A stretch of 64,000 nt of DNA from Aquamicrobium aerolatum DSM 21857 (lineage in GTDB: Bacteria; Pseudomonadota; Alphaproteobacteria; Rhizobiales; Rhizobiaceae). A program made the position numbers and the translations under genes. A model generated the notes under the pieces. That model saw only the letters and a program-made list of their open reading frames with translations, was not told the origin of the DNA and made no database searches. The stretch is from contig NZ_FORF01000009.1 of assembly GCF_900113935.1 (NCBI RefSeq), forward strand, positions 92,897-156,896. The letters are read 5' to 3'. Below are positions 25,257-40,809 of this stretch, piece by piece; within the stretch, counting starts at the first letter, position 1, and every line of letters begins with the position of its first letter.

Positions 25257-26303
25257 TCAAGCCAGCAATAGGCCCAGCTGATCGATATCGTCCGGGGAGG
25301 TCGCAAAGCTGGTGACGAAACGGCACAGCGCTTCGTCCGCGCCGATGGTGCCGGCAAGATCGTGTGGCGGTGTCCACGGATGAAAGGTGATACCGGCCGC
25401 GCGCAGACGGGCGGCTGCGTCGTTGTGAAGGATCGGAAACACTTCATTGGCTTGTGGCTGCCACCCCAGCCGCGCATGTGGCGACCTTGCCAGGTGTGTG
25501 GCGAGGCGCTGGGTCATTTCGTTGGCATGGCGCGCGGTTTCAAGCCAGAGGTCGTTGTGGAAGTAGGCTTCAAACTGCGCTGCAATGAAGCGGGATTTGG
25601 AAAATAGCTGCGCGGCGCGCTTGCGAATGAATGGAAATTCCGCCGCTTGCGCGGGGTTCATGAACACGACCGCTTCCGCGCACCAGCAGCCATTTTTGGT
25701 GCCGCCAAACGAGACGATGTCGACGCCGCTTTTCCAGGTCATTTCGGCGGGGGTAACGTTGAGCGTCACCAGCGCATTGGCAAAGCGTGCGCCATCCATA
25801 TGCAATGGCAAATCGTGACGCCGGGCGATCTGCGAGATCGCGCCGATCTGGTCGATGTCGTAGATTGTGCCGATCTCGGTGGCCTGCGTGATCGAAATCG
25901 CGGCAGGCTGGCCGGCATGGACAAATGCCGGTGGATATTTCGCCACAGCATTTTCAAGTTGGGATGGCTGCATCCGTCCGAGCGCACCATCGACCGGGCC
26001 GAGGCGGCCATGGGTGAAATATTCAGGCGCGCCGCATTCATCGGCGATCATGTGTGCATCGCGATGGCAAAGCACCACACCGCCCGGCCGCGCCACGGCG
26101 CTCATCGCCAGTGAATTTGCTGCGGTGCCGGTGCCGACAAAAAATACCGCCACTTCACGTTCGAAAATGTCGTTGAACGTGTTGGCGACCTTGCGGTCGA
26201 GGTCGCTGGCGCCATAGGCGGGAGCCGCGCCACCGGCATGGCGGACGAGATTTTCAGCGATCAGCGGGTGAGCGCCGGCCCAATTGTCGGATGCAAACAG
26301 CAA
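25257..26303 (-). CDS. ltaE: Low-specificity L-threonine aldolase family protein
   Basis: 348-residue PLP enzyme that should split threonine or allo-threonine into glycine and acetaldehyde. The cofactor Lys203 is in SFGGTKNGCW, the ring-binding Asp170 in LHMDGARFANA, and VGTGTAANSLA near residue 56 holds the phosphate site. The start is a TTG at 26303 (LFASDNWAGAHP is the family N-terminus), and no in-frame ATG lies upstream. It is transcribed away from gltB, sharing the regulatory gap. Confidence 0.85.
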   Translation of the reverse strand: MLFASDNWAGAHPLIAENLVRHAGGAAPAYGASDLDRKVANTFNDIFEREVAVFFVGTGTAANSLAMSAVARPGGVVLCHRDAHMIADECGAPEYFTHGRLGPVDGALGRMQPSQLENAVAKYPPAFVHAGQPAAISITQATEIGTIYDIDQIGAISQIARRHDLPLHMDGARFANALVTLNVTPAEMTWKSGVDIVSFGGTKNGCWCAEAVVFMNPAQAAEFPFIRKRAAQLFSKSRFIAAQFEAYFHNDLWLETARHANEMTQRLATHLARSPHARLGWQPQANEVFPILHNDAAARLRAAGITFHPWTPPHDLAGTIGADEALCRFVTSFATSPDDIDQLGLLLA

Positions 26304-26689
26304 GAGAGATATCCACGATTCAGTTCAGGGGCGGGCACTGTGTACGAGCACAAGCCAGGCGGCAAGCACATCGCGCTGTCAGGAGGTCTGACGGTAGCAG
26401 GAGGCGAACGAAAAGGCCTTCTTTGAACATATTTGTGAAAGAAAATTACGAGAACCGGCGTTTTTTTGCTGCTTTCGTCTTGCGGCGGATTTGAGAGTGT
26501 GGCAAGAAAATTACGACAGCAATGCTGTCTTATCCAAGGGCAGCTCGACGACTGGTCGCGGGTGACCTTGGTGCCGCTGATACGGCTTTTGACAGAGATA
26601 CTGCCGGACGATTGGGCGCATGTTGAGAACATGCTGCCGTTTGAGTCGACCCCGCACGCCCGCCAGGGCCAGCATGGAAGGACATGGTT
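26304..26689. other. Divergent regulatory gap upstream of gltB
   Basis: 386 bases between the threonine aldolase and gltB starts. It holds two identical 13-mers AAGAAAATTACGA (26439-26451 and 26504-26516) in direct orientation, 65 bases apart (about six helical turns), as expected for a cooperative regulator. A 75-codon open frame (26466-26693, TTG start) ends in an ATGA overlap with the chosen gltB start. I found no clear sigma-70 boxes. Confidence 0.45.
26439..26516. repeat. Direct repeat pair AAGAAAATTACGA upstream of gltB
   Basis: Exact 13-base copies at 26439-26451 and 26504-26516, AT-rich in a GC-rich background. Spacing is 65 bases start to start. Placement and phasing suggest binding sites, possibly for an Lrp/AsnC or LysR-type regulator. 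Confidence 0.5.
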
Positions 26690-31414
<4,725 letters not shown>

Positions 31415-31531
31415 CGCCGCGCGGGATGTTTACCATGGGCGTTCCACCGCCGCTCAAACCGGGGGCGGACCAGCGCTGAACAAGTGGCCGCATGGCGGTC
31501 AGAACATCACTTCGAAACTCCGGGACCAGCC

Positions 31532-32986
31532 ATGGGCAAGGTGACAGGCTTTCTTGAAATCGACCGGCAGGTGCAGACCTACCAGCCGGCATCCGACCGC
31601 ATCCGCCACAATCGCGAATTCACGATCCCGATGTCGGATCAGGAGGTGCAGAAGCAGGCGGCGCGCTGCATGGATTGCGGCATTCCCTACTGCCATGGGC
31701 CGACTGGCTGCCCGGTCCACAACCAGATCCCGGACTGGAACGACCTCGTCTATAATGGCGATTGGGAGACGGCGATCCGCAATCTCCACTCGACCAATAA
31801 TTTTCCGGAATGGACCGGCCGCATCTGCCCCGCGCCATGCGAGGAAGCGTGCACGCTCAACCTTGAGGACGTGCCGGTTGCGATCAAGACGGTCGAGCAG
31901 GCGATTGCCGACAAGGCCTATGAGACGGGCTTCATCCGGCCGCAGCCTGCCGAAATCTCGACCGGAAAGAAGGTCGCCATCATCGGCTCGGGGCCGTCGG
32001 GGCTGGCAGCGGCGCAACAGCTCGGCCGCGCCGGGCACGAGGTTCACGTCTATGAGCGCGAGTCCAGGCCCGGTGGTCTGCTGCGCTACGGCATCCCGGA
32101 CTTCAAGATGGAGAAGAGCACCATCGACGCGCGCGTCAAGCAGATGGAAGGCGAGGGTGTTACGTTTCATTGCGGCGTCAACGTCGGGGCCGACAAGAAG
32201 GTCGCTGATCTTCTGGCTGAGTTTGATGCGGTTCTTTACTGCGGTGGCTCCGAAACCCCGCGTCCAGCGGACATTCCGGGGACGGCGCTTGAGGGTGTCC
32301 ATGATGCGATGCCGTATCTCGTCCAGCAGAACCGCCGTGTCGGCAAGGAAGATATCCAGTCGGTCGCGTGGCCGTCCGAGCCGATCCTTGCCGGTGGCAA
32401 GCATGTCGTCGTCGTTGGCGGTGGCGATACCGCTTCGGACTGCGTCGGCACGGCGTTTCGTCAGGGTGCAGTTCGCGTCACCCAGCTCGACATCCGCCCG
32501 AAGCCGCCTGAGAAGGAAGACAAGCTGACGGTCTGGCCTTACTGGGCGACCAAGATGCGTACCTCATCCTCACAGGCAGAAGGTGCTGACCGCGAATTCC
32601 AGGTCGCGACGCTGGAATTCGTCGGCGAAGACGGCGTGCTGACCGGTGTGAAGTGTTGCGAAGTGGACGAGCGTCGCAGGCCCGTCGCAGGCACGGAGTT
32701 CATCATCCGTGCCGATCTCGCCTTCATCGCTATCGGTTTTTCCGGCCCAATCGCCGGGGGGTTAACCACCGAACTCGAAGGCCAGCTTGAGCTGAATGTC
32801 GATGCGCGCCGCTCAACCAACGTTGTTGCGGACGATCAGGACTACAAGACCAGCGTCGACAAGCTGTTCACTGCCGGAGACGTTCGTCGCGGCCAGTCGC
32901 TGGTGGTCTGGGCGATCCGTGAGGGCCGGCAGGCAGCGCATTCGATCGACAAGTTCCTGATGGGTTCAACGCTGCTCCCTCGCTGA
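31532..32986 (+). CDS. gltD: Glutamate synthase (NADPH) small subunit
   Basis: 484-residue beta subunit that passes electrons from NADPH to GltB. 4Fe-4S ligand sets are [15 protein letters not shown] (Cys46, 49, 54, 60) and CPAPCEEAC. The FAD motif [12 protein letters not shown] is at about residue 150 and the NADPH motif [11 protein letters not shown] at about 290. The ATG at 31532 fits the family N-terminus [10 protein letters not shown]. It lies 117 bases after gltB with no terminator, so it is likely co-transcribed. Confidence 0.95.
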   Translation: MGKVTGFLEIDRQVQTYQPASDRIRHNREFTIPMSDQEVQKQAARCMDCGIPYCHGPTGCPVHNQIPDWNDLVYNGDWETAIRNLHSTNNFPEWTGRICPAPCEEACTLNLEDVPVAIKTVEQAIADKAYETGFIRPQPAEISTGKKVAIIGSGPSGLAAAQQLGRAGHEVHVYERESRPGGLLRYGIPDFKMEKSTIDARVKQMEGEGVTFHCGVNVGADKKVADLLAEFDAVLYCGGSETPRPADIPGTALEGVHDAMPYLVQQNRRVGKEDIQSVAWPSEPILAGGKHVVVVGGGDTASDCVGTAFRQGAVRVTQLDIRPKPPEKEDKLTVWPYWATKMRTSSSQAEGADREFQVATLEFVGEDGVLTGVKCCEVDERRRPVAGTEFIIRADLAFIAIGFSGPIAGGLTTELEGQLELNVDARRSTNVVADDQDYKTSVDKLFTAGDVRRGQSLVVWAIREGRQAAHSIDKFLMGSTLLPR

Positions 32987-33020
32987 CTATCACACGGTCG
33001 GAATGGACCGGGACACATGA

Positions 33021-34235
33021 TCACGGCGTCGTGGAGGTGGTTGTTTCCGGGCTCGCGGGCATGGGGCGTCGCACGGTGAAGTCGTCTGCGCGACCGGGCG
33101 TCGGCACGGGGACGATACCTTCGCGGATCAATCGTTCGCCGGCTGTTTGCGGCACGCCGCGAGAGGGACGCGTGAACGACGCTCCCAGCAGTCCGCTGCT
33201 GTCGCCACCAAGATCATTGATGGAAACTGGCGCCGTGCGAACGATTTCCGCCGGCGTTGTATCGCCTGGTTCGCTGGGCAGAGGACCGATCAGCTCTTCT
33301 GGATCGATCAGCTTTACACCTGGGCTTTCCTGCGTCAGATCAAGCAAGCGGCCCAGAGGCTTTTCGACGTAGAAGGCGAGTTTGCGTCGCCCCTGGCGGG
33401 TGATGTTGATGCCATCGCTGGCGCGCAATTGTGCCGGCTGGCCGTTCATGTCCGGGCCGTTGGCGGCGAATGCGCCGGTTTCATCCACAAAACCGTCCCA
33501 CACATCGACAAATTCGCCGCCTGCCTCGGCCACGATGCGACGGAACATGTCATTGAAAGCGATCATGTCGGACGACATGCCACCGGGGCGAAACGGCAGA
33601 TTGCCAACCCAGATCAACGGCAGCGATTTGGCGCGGACGACTTTCGCAAGCGCTGTTGCGCGCCGCTCATATTCCGTGGTCCACGCTTCTGTGCGAGGAT
33701 TCTCGCGTGTTCCTGCAACCAGCATTTGCTGGCGGTCATTTGATCCGATCATGACCACGACGACGGAGGGCTTCTCCGTGTCGATGATGCTGGCAAGGTT
33801 TTGCGGCCAGTTATAGTGGTCGTCGCGGACCAGCCCTGATGAGCCGTTTGCACGTTCAACGATGACGACCTTGGCCTCCTCCGCGTAAGCAGTCGCAAGA
33901 CCTTCCGCCAAGCCGTTGGCCATGAAGTCACCAACGACAAGGACGCGCTGGGCATCGGCCGCTTTTTCGATAGCGGGTGTTGCCGGCTCGACGGGTGGCC
34001 GCGGTGTCCTTCGGGCTGGGGCGGCCTTGCGCGGGGCAGGGGGCGCAACGCGTTGCTGCTTTTGCGGCTCATTGCGCTGAAAGAGAAACCGCAGGATACC
34101 GCCGCCCGAAGAGCGTTCTTGAGCCTGCGCGCTCGTGACAAGCAAGGTCGGGGCAACCGGAAGAGCCAGCGTCAGCAGGAGCAGGCAGCACCACGCGCGC
34201 CATGTGCCGAGAAATGGTGCTTTGCGTGACCGCAT
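33021..34235 (-). CDS. DUF459 SGNH-fold periplasmic protein, probably non-catalytic
   Basis: 404 residues: a signal or anchor segment (about 1-40), a Pro/Ala/Arg-rich linker (about 55-90) and an SGNH-like domain (about 95-290), then a low-complexity tail rich in Pro and Thr. Block I reads VVGDFMANG where active enzymes have GDS, block III reads MIGSND, and the last block reads SDGINIT where DxxH is expected. Both nucleophile and His therefore seem replaced. It follows the lytic transglycosylase gene by 32 bases, suggesting an envelope partner role. Export across the inner membrane is inferred. Confidence 0.8.
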   Translation of the reverse strand: MRSRKAPFLGTWRAWCCLLLLTLALPVAPTLLVTSAQAQERSSGGGILRFLFQRNEPQKQQRVAPPAPRKAAPARRTPRPPVEPATPAIEKAADAQRVLVVGDFMANGLAEGLATAYAEEAKVVIVERANGSSGLVRDDHYNWPQNLASIIDTEKPSVVVVMIGSNDRQQMLVAGTRENPRTEAWTTEYERRATALAKVVRAKSLPLIWVGNLPFRPGGMSSDMIAFNDMFRRIVAEAGGEFVDVWDGFVDETGAFAANGPDMNGQPAQLRASDGINITRQGRRKLAFYVEKPLGRLLDLTQESPGVKLIDPEELIGPLPSEPGDTTPAEIVRTAPVSINDLGGDSSGLLGASFTRPSRGVPQTAGERLIREGIVPVPTPGRADDFTVRRPMPASPETTTSTTP

Positions 34236-34267
34236 GCCTGCTCCCGCGAGTTACGTTGACCTGACTG

Positions 34268-35494
34268 CTACTGCTTTCGCAGGCGTGACAGCAGCTCCAT
34301 GCTTGGGTGACCGTCCTGTGCCATGCCGATACGCGCTTGTAGCGCTTTGATGGCTTCGCGGGAAGCGCCGCCGATACGTCCGTCGATTTCACCGTTGTAA
34401 TATCCATGTGCGCTCAGGCGCTTCTGGAGTTCCTGCGTTTCAGTGAATGACAGACGTGTAAACGGGCGGTTCCAGTCGCGGCGCAGAGGCGGCTGACCGG
34501 AAATCTGGTTGGCGAGCAACCCGACCGCCAGCGCATAGCGGTCAGAGCTGTTGTACCGCTTCAGAACGTTGAAGTTGTGGAGCACGAGAAACGCGGGCCC
34601 TTCGCGACCTTCCAGAACCTTCAGCTCCGCCTGATCGTTGGGGCGCGGATAGTTTTGACCGTCCGCACGTACGACGCCTATCGCCTGCCACTGCGCCAGC
34701 GTCGCTTTTCCTGCGGGAAATTTTCGTCCCTTGGGCAGCACCACTTCATAGCCCCAGGCATGGCCGTTGCGCCATCCATTGTCTTTCAGGAGATTGGCTG
34801 CCGAACCGAGTGCGTCAGGGACAGAAGTCCAGATATCCCGTTTTCCATTACCGTCCAGATCGACTGCCCAGGCCTGGTAGCTGGTCGGGATGAACTGCGT
34901 ATGGCCCATCGCGCCAGCCCATGATCCGGTCAGCTGATCTGCCCGTACGTCGCCGTTTTGAAGGATCTTCAAGGCGGCGATCAGTTGTTGACGGGCGAAG
35001 CGCTGGCGCTTCTTGTCGGCATAGGCCAGCGTCGAAAGCGAACGGATGACGTTGCGCATGATCCGCTCGTTGGTGAGCGCCTGACCGTAACGCGACTCGA
35101 TCGACCAGATCGCCAGAACGATGTTGCGATCAACACCGAAATTTCGCTCTACGGCGTCCAGCGTGCGGCGGTGTTGCTGCGCCATGCGGCGACCATTGCC
35201 GATTGACTCGTCGTTGACTTGGTTGTCGAAATATTGCCACACCGGCGCGTTGAATTCCGGCTGGTTTTGGGCAAGCTCGAGGACTTCACGATCCGGTGCC
35301 GTGACATTGGCGAAGGCGCGATCAAACGTGGCGCGGGTGATGCCACTTTGGGTCGCAACGCCGCGGAATTCACTGACCCAGCGTTGGAAGCCGGCGTCTG
35401 CGAATGCTGACGTCGCGGATGAGGCAATCACAGCAGCCACGGCTGCGATTTTCAGCGATGAGGTGACACGTTTCGTCAAGGCCCGAACGGTCAT
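34268..35494 (-). CDS. Lytic murein transglycosylase, MltB/SLT_2 family with peptidoglycan-binding domain
   Basis: 408-residue periplasmic enzyme that cleaves the glycan strand of peptidoglycan. A signal peptide ends near AFA-DAG (about residue 33). The SLT_2 domain carries the catalytic Glu in AIWSIESRYGQ and the motifs SWAGAMGHTQFIPTSY and DIWTSVPDALGSAANLL. A PG_binding_1 domain fills the last 65 residues. The ATG at 35494 is preceded by AAAGGAGG. It leads an operon with the DUF459 gene and is divergent from galU. A paralogue lies at 43765-45000. Confidence 0.9.
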   Translation of the reverse strand: MTVRALTKRVTSSLKIAAVAAVIASSATSAFADAGFQRWVSEFRGVATQSGITRATFDRAFANVTAPDREVLELAQNQPEFNAPVWQYFDNQVNDESIGNGRRMAQQHRRTLDAVERNFGVDRNIVLAIWSIESRYGQALTNERIMRNVIRSLSTLAYADKKRQRFARQQLIAALKILQNGDVRADQLTGSWAGAMGHTQFIPTSYQAWAVDLDGNGKRDIWTSVPDALGSAANLLKDNGWRNGHAWGYEVVLPKGRKFPAGKATLAQWQAIGVVRADGQNYPRPNDQAELKVLEGREGPAFLVLHNFNVLKRYNSSDRYALAVGLLANQISGQPPLRRDWNRPFTRLSFTETQELQKRLSAHGYYNGEIDGRIGGASREAIKALQARIGMAQDGHPSMELLSRLRKQ

Positions 35495-35695
35495 GGAAGC
35501 CTCCTTTGTGTTGTGGCTTGGAAGGAACCAATCATTGCTGATGGAAGTTAGTGAAACGTTTACCATGCCTCCTGCCAGCGGCAATTATTCAGCCTCTGGC
35601 CCATATCCGTAACAGAATGGATAGAATGAGTACTGATAAGGACATGAAAATGTCGTGGCTATGCCTCGGCGTGCTGTAACGGGATTGTGATCGAC

Positions 35696-36586
35696 ATGAG
35701 AAAAGTTAGAAAAGCTGTTTTTCCGGTTGCAGGGCTTGGTACCCGCTTTCTGCCAGCGACCAAGGCTGTCCCGAAAGAGATGCTGACGGTGGTTGACCGA
35801 CCGGTCATCCAATATGTCGTGGACGAGGCACGCGAGGCGGGAATCGAGCACTTTATCTTTGTCACCGGTCGCAACAAGGCGGTGATTGAGGACCACTTCG
35901 ATATCCAGTTCGAACTGTATGATACGCTCGAACAACGCGGCAAGAAAAGTCAGCTCGACATGCTGCGTGCCATGCAGCCTGTACCAGGACAGACGAGCTT
36001 TACTCGTCAGCAAGAGCCGCTTGGCCTGGGCCATGCCGTGTGGTGCGCAAGGGATCTGGTGGGCAATGAGCCCTTCGCGCTGTTGCTGCCGGACATGATC
36101 ATGCAGTCCGAGGAGAGCTGCCTGAAGGGTATGGTGGATCTCTACCGGCGAACGGGCAACAACGTGATAGGGGTGCAGGAGTGCGATCCCGAAGAGGCAC
36201 ACAAATACGGCATCGTTGCAAAGGGTGCAGAGCTGCACACTGGCTTCCAGATCACTGGAATGGTTGAAAAGCCCGCAAAAGGAACAGCACCGTCCAACCT
36301 CTACATAAACGGGCGCTATATCCTCCAGCCGGAGGTTTTCGGTCTTCTGGAAAATCAGGAGCGCGGCGCGGGCGGCGAGATACAGCTCACGGATGCGCTG
36401 CAGCGACTGGGCAAGGAGCAGACCCTGTTCGGCTACCACTATCAGGGTGACACGTTCGATTGCGGATCGCCTGAAGGTTTTGTCGAAGCAAATATCGCAA
36501 TCGCACTTCAAAAGCCCGAATTGCGCAGTGTCGTGGAGAGCGTCATCGCACGCCATCTCGGCAAAGCGTCCGACGCGGAAGCTTAA
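35696..36586 (+). CDS. galU: UTP-glucose-1-phosphate uridylyltransferase
   Basis: 296-residue nucleotidyltransferase making UDP-glucose for exopolysaccharide, LPS and glucans (GalU/ExoN family). The signature [18 protein letters not shown] is near the N-terminus, followed by LGHAVWCA and the uridine-site DNA counterpart [12 protein letters not shown] and YINGRYIL complete the set. The ATG at 35696 ([13 protein letters not shown]) fits the family; a GTG at 35687 is also in frame. Its 3' end overlaps the convergent barrel gene by 4 bases. Confidence 0.92.
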   Translation: MRKVRKAVFPVAGLGTRFLPATKAVPKEMLTVVDRPVIQYVVDEAREAGIEHFIFVTGRNKAVIEDHFDIQFELYDTLEQRGKKSQLDMLRAMQPVPGQTSFTRQQEPLGLGHAVWCARDLVGNEPFALLLPDMIMQSEESCLKGMVDLYRRTGNNVIGVQECDPEEAHKYGIVAKGAELHTGFQITGMVEKPAKGTAPSNLYINGRYILQPEVFGLLENQERGAGGEIQLTDALQRLGKEQTLFGYHYQGDTFDCGSPEGFVEANIAIALQKPELRSVVESVIARHLGKASDAEA

Positions 36587-38058
36587 CGCTGTAGCGTCAT
36601 TCCAAGATAGATGCTGGTCGCGTCATAGTCGCGGCCAGCAAGCGTACTGCGCTGAATTTCGTGCCGCGCTCGCCCGGTGATCCCGGCGTGACGGTTCATC
36701 CACCAGGTCAGGCTGGTTTCGCCCCGCATGACCAGATCGCGTCCACCGCCACTGTAGTCGCGCAAGTCGAGACCAACCAGTGCCCGTCCTGTCAGGTTGG
36801 CGCGGATTTCGCGGCTGACACCCAGACTTCCAGAATAAAGCAATGATCCTGATTGCCCGACGGACGTGGTCGTTTCGACGGAAGTTGACGCATTGAGGTC
36901 AACAGTGGTCCCGCGCATCGGCGACCAGCTGAGACGCGCGTTCATCGAAGGACCGGAGATGGCCGACAGTCGCTGGTCATCAGGGCGTTCGGTCAGCCAG
37001 CCCGCAGCGACTTCGCCGCGCAGCTTTTCGCCGAGATCCAGTTCGAGACCGGCCCGCAGCCCATAGCGGTTGGCAGAGCGCTCGAAACCGTTGGGATCGA
37101 CTTTCTGATCATAATATCGTCGGCCAATCTCGGCTTCGACAAAAGGAGCCAGAGCGGGGGATATCTCGTAGCCGGCACGCAGAGTCGCGCTGGCGAGGGT
37201 CGAGTTGCGATGGCTTTGCGAAAGGACACTGCCTCCCGCGAGGTCCGCGCTGCCATAGAGATCGCGCGATATCGCCCCGTTGAGGCCGAAAGCAAGCTTT
37301 CCAAGGTCACGTGACAGACCCGCATTGGCGTTCCAGGTCTGGCGGAGTGGCCGCGATGTGACGTTGCCAAGATCGACCGGTGAGGAGGCTGATTCAGGGC
37401 TGGCGCGGTAGCTGGCACCGATCCGCGCCGTGTATCCGTTGGCAAGGTCGAACCGCAGATCGCCACTGACACCGCCATTGACGTCGGAGATGGATTCACC
37501 CGACAGCGATTTCCGGTAGCTGCCGTCGGCCTGCACCGATGCGCCATGGCGCGACCAGTCTGACACCGCGTTGAGTCTCAAGGTCGTCTCAGACAGCACT
37601 GCTTCACGCCCGCCGGCGCTGCCGGAAGCGTTTGAAGTCCATGTCAGGCCCTGCTCAAGAGTAGGGGTGAGCAGGAATGTGCCTAATCTCAGCCCAAGCG
37701 GAGCATACGGATTATCCTCGGCATTTCGGCTATGGGCTTCTATTGCGCTGGTGCGGGTATTGTCCCGCGACGCACGTTCATTTGCCTCCCCCGACTGCTG
37801 CTCAAAGGTTTGAGCTCGGGTGTTGAAGCTGCCTGTTTCTGCAACCTCGTCGGATACGGCTCGTCGTTGCTGTGCAAGTGCGCCAGAAGCTGCTTGCGTT
37901 GACAGGTCGTCATCAGACCGCTCTGCCGAAGCAATGCGAAGACCAGACACCTGTTGCGCGTAGCCATATGCCATTGAGCCGACAAGCATCGCGGTCGCGC
38001 AAGCCAGGATGCTTGCGTGACGGGAAAGTGCTTTCACATGGGACCGCGGTGATGACAT
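36583..38058 (-). CDS. Outer-membrane beta-barrel protein (BBP2-like)
   Basis: 491 residues with a Sec signal (cleavage near GYA-QQ, about residue 35), a polar 80-residue spacer rich in Ser, Ala and Glu, and about 330 residues of alternating short strands such as [11 protein letters not shown] and [13 protein letters not shown]. The chain ends in MTLQR. This is the pattern of the putative beta-barrel porin-2 group of outer-membrane proteins common in Rhizobiales. Transport function is unknown. It shares a 4-base 3' overlap with galU. Confidence 0.75.
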   Translation of the reverse strand: MSSPRSHVKALSRHASILACATAMLVGSMAYGYAQQVSGLRIASAERSDDDLSTQAASGALAQQRRAVSDEVAETGSFNTRAQTFEQQSGEANERASRDNTRTSAIEAHSRNAEDNPYAPLGLRLGTFLLTPTLEQGLTWTSNASGSAGGREAVLSETTLRLNAVSDWSRHGASVQADGSYRKSLSGESISDVNGGVSGDLRFDLANGYTARIGASYRASPESASSPVDLGNVTSRPLRQTWNANAGLSRDLGKLAFGLNGAISRDLYGSADLAGGSVLSQSHRNSTLASATLRAGYEISPALAPFVEAEIGRRYYDQKVDPNGFERSANRYGLRAGLELDLGEKLRGEVAAGWLTERPDDQRLSAISGPSMNARLSWSPMRGTTVDLNASTSVETTTSVGQSGSLLYSGSLGVSREIRANLTGRALVGLDLRDYSGGGRDLVMRGETSLTWWMNRHAGITGRARHEIQRSTLAGRDYDATSIYLGMTLQR

Positions 38059-38203
38059 GGTCGCTCGGCAGTGGGGCGCAGCAGCGCCGGAATGTTTACC
38101 GAACCGTAAAGGCCGATGGTTAATGGATCGTTGAGAGTGACAATTGCGCGGGCTGGTGATTTACGTGTTGGACACAACGGACCGGACGCGCTAATTCGCT
38201 CCC

Positions 38204-39202
38204 ATGCAGAGAAAAAAAATCACTGACGCTGTCGACAATACTGCCGCGATTGCTTCTGCGCTGCGCACTGTTTCGACTGAAATGACCGGGCTGGAAGCCC
38301 TTCAGGCAGCGCTTCAGAACGGATTGTCAGAGCCGTTCGTCCAGGCGATCGAGAAAATTGGCTCTATCACTGGCCGCGTGATCGTCACTGGCGTTGGTAA
38401 AAGCGGACATATCGGCTCGAAGATCGCGGCGACCATGGCGTCGACTGGAACGCCTGCCTTCTTCGTTCATCCCGCAGAGGCGAACCATGGCGATCTTGGC
38501 ATGATCGCTGCAGACGATGCCATCATCGCGCTGTCATGGTCGGGTGAGACCGCAGAGCTAAAAGGCATCGTCGCTTATGCGAGCCGTTTTGCTATTCCGC
38601 TGATCGCAATTACGTCCGGGGTGGAATCGGCGCTGGCCCGTGCTGCTGATGTCGTGATCGCCTTGCCAAAAGCGGATGAAGCCTGCCCGCATGGCCTTGC
38701 TCCAACCACCTCAACCCTGATGCAGCTGGTGGTGGGGGATGCGCTTGCCATTGCGCTTCTGGAGGCGCGTGGCTTCACGCCAGACCATTTCCGCACCTTT
38801 CACCCCGGCGGCAAGCTGGGCGCGAGCCTTGTCAGGGTCGGCGAGATCATGCACCGCGGTGAAGATATTCCGATGGTTGCATCGGGAACCGCAATGCGCG
38901 ATGCCATCCTCGAGATTTCGCGCAAGAGTTTCGGCTGTGTAGCAATCGTTGCAGGCGATGGCTTGCTGGCCGGTATCATTACCGATGGCGATTTGCGACG
39001 GCATATGGACGCTGATCTGCTTTCGCGGCGTGTTGACGAGGTGATGACGCCCAAGCCGAAATGCGTTCATCCAGACGAACTTGCCGCCTCTGTCCTGCAA
39101 ACGATCAATTCCTCTTCCATCACCGCAATCATGGTTGTCGAAGAGGGGCGTCCCGTCGGTATTGTCCACCTTCATGACCTGTTGCGGATCGGAGCAGCCT
39201 GA
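38204..39202 (+). CDS. kdsD: KpsF/GutQ family arabinose-5-phosphate isomerase
   Basis: 332-residue enzyme converting ribulose 5-phosphate to arabinose 5-phosphate, the first step of KDO synthesis. The SIS domain (about residues 35-175) carries TGVGKSGHIGSKIAATMAST and HPAEANHGDLGM; two CBS domains follow (about 205-330). The last KDO step gene, kdsB, is also in this window at 52255-52992. The ribosome site before 38204 is weak; an ATG at 38281 is possible but would remove 26 residues. Confidence 0.92.
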   Translation: MQRKKITDAVDNTAAIASALRTVSTEMTGLEALQAALQNGLSEPFVQAIEKIGSITGRVIVTGVGKSGHIGSKIAATMASTGTPAFFVHPAEANHGDLGMIAADDAIIALSWSGETAELKGIVAYASRFAIPLIAITSGVESALARAADVVIALPKADEACPHGLAPTTSTLMQLVVGDALAIALLEARGFTPDHFRTFHPGGKLGASLVRVGEIMHRGEDIPMVASGTAMRDAILEISRKSFGCVAIVAGDGLLAGIITDGDLRRHMDADLLSRRVDEVMTPKPKCVHPDELAASVLQTINSSSITAIMVVEEGRPVGIVHLHDLLRIGAA

Positions 39203-39208
39203 GCGGCT

Positions 39209-39670
39209 TCATTCTGCCGCGACAGTCAGTTCGTTCCCGCTCGCACTGGTTACCCGTACACGGGTGCCTGCGGGCAGATTTGGTCCGTTGACACGCCAGA
39301 GCGTATCGTCGATCCGGATGCGTCCGCGTCCCTCGCGGATTGGCTCTTCGAGCAATGCGGTTCTGCCGACAAGCTGATGGCTGCGCAGGTTCAGCAGCGG
39401 CTCATCGGTGCCGCCGCTGCCGTTGGCAGGAAAGTAGCGTCGCCCGGCCAGAGTTGCCGCAACTGAGAGTATGAGGAAGGTCACGATCTGTGTCTGCCAC
39501 AGCCAGAAACTCGTGTCTGACAGCCAGAAAGACAGTGCTCCCGTGAGTATGGCAGCGATGCCCAGCCATAACAGGTAAACCCCCGGCGCCAGTATTTCGA
39601 TAGCGAGCAGAGCGGCCCCGAACACCATCCAGCTCCAGGGACCGAGCGACGTAACCCATTCGATAATCAT
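39209..39670 (-). CDS. NfeD family membrane protein
   Basis: 153-residue short NfeD: about four hydrophobic segments in residues 1-80 (WMVFGAALLAIEILAPGVYLLWLG is the hallmark first pair), then an OB-fold-like C-terminal domain (LVGRTALLEEPIREGRGRIRIDDTLWRV). GGAG lies 7 bases before the ATG at 39670. It follows the SPFH gene by 29 bases; NfeD and SPFH proteins are a classic operon pair thought to organise membrane microdomains. Confidence 0.88.
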   Translation of the reverse strand: MIIEWVTSLGPWSWMVFGAALLAIEILAPGVYLLWLGIAAILTGALSFWLSDTSFWLWQTQIVTFLILSVAATLAGRRYFPANGSGGTDEPLLNLRSHQLVGRTALLEEPIREGRGRIRIDDTLWRVNGPNLPAGTRVRVTSASGNELTVAAE

Positions 39671-39699
39671 CACGGTTCTCCGCTACATTATCGTGTTTT

Positions 39700-40659
39700 T
39701 CAGGACTGGTCAGGTCCGACAACCGGTGGGCGCATCGTGGAGCGCGCGGGCCGGGCAGGGGAGGTGTTGTCGGGTGCGCCAAAAACTTCCTTGGCGATTG
39801 CGCCAATGCCGCTTAGCGACCCAATCAGCGATGATGCCTCAAGTGGCATCAGCACGGTTTTGCTGTTGCTGGCCGAGCCAATCTGCGCCAGCGCTTCAGT
39901 ATATTTCTGCGCCACGAAATAATTGAGCGCCTGTACATCACCCTTGGAAATTGCTTCCGATACCATCTGCGTCGCGCGGGCTTCGGCTTCGGCGGCACGT
40001 TCGCGCGCTTCGGCGTCGCGGAATGCTGCTTCTTTTCGACCTTCGGCCTCAAGAATCTGGGCTTGCTTCCGGCCCTCTGCTTCGAGGATTTCCGCCCGCC
40101 GGTTTCGTTCGGCCATCATTTGGCGTGCCATGGAATCCACGAGGTTGGCAGGTGGGTTGATATCCTTGATCTCGACCCTGGTCATTTTGATCCCCCAGGG
40201 CTGGGCCGCGTCATCGACGATATGCATCAGGCGGTCGTTGATTGCGTCGCGGTTCGACAGAAGCTCATCCAGATCCATCGAGCCCATGACCGAACGGATA
40301 TTGGTCATCGTCAGGTTGAGGATTGCGTTCTGAAGCCCAAGCACCTGATAGGCCGCCTGCGGTGCATTCAGCACCTGATAGAAGGCGACCCCGTCCACCG
40401 AAACAAGAGCGTTGTCCTTGGTGATCACTTCCTGCGTCGGGACATCGAGAACCTGTTCCATCATGTTCATCTGCGATCCAATGCGATCGATGAACGGGAT
40501 GATGAGGTTCAGACCTGGAGAGAGCGTACGCGTATAGCGGCCGAAGCGTTCGACCGTGAAATTGTACCCTTGTGGCACTGTTTTGATGCCTGCAAACAAC
40601 ACCAGAAGAACAAGAATGGCGAGAACAGGAATGAAGATATCGAAACCGCTGAAAGGCAT
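39700..40659 (-). CDS. SPFH/Band 7 (stomatin-prohibitin) family protein, QmcA-like
   Basis: 319 residues: an N-terminal membrane anchor (about 5-25), the Band 7 domain (about 28-190, with [23 protein letters not shown] and [12 protein letters not shown]) and a charged coiled coil rich in Glu, Ala and Arg (about 190-240), which mediates oligomerisation. A short low-complexity Pro/Arg tail ends the chain. It is transcribed with nfeD. Role: membrane scaffold or protease regulator, by family only. Confidence 0.9.
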   Translation of the reverse strand: MPFSGFDIFIPVLAILVLLVLFAGIKTVPQGYNFTVERFGRYTRTLSPGLNLIIPFIDRIGSQMNMMEQVLDVPTQEVITKDNALVSVDGVAFYQVLNAPQAAYQVLGLQNAILNLTMTNIRSVMGSMDLDELLSNRDAINDRLMHIVDDAAQPWGIKMTRVEIKDINPPANLVDSMARQMMAERNRRAEILEAEGRKQAQILEAEGRKEAAFRDAEARERAAEAEARATQMVSEAISKGDVQALNYFVAQKYTEALAQIGSASNSKTVLMPLEASSLIGSLSGIGAIAKEVFGAPDNTSPARPARSTMRPPVVGPDQS

Positions 40660-40809
40660 CAGGCGCTCCTGAATGAATCATGATCCGGGTTACCCGGTCG
40701 AAAGAGAGATTTAGGTGGCTTCGGGCGTTGTGACAATCGTGCGCTTCATGTTGCCCGTGTGTTGCCATGATCGTCTGCGATCAGACCGTACGCTAGTCAC
40801 AGGAAGATA

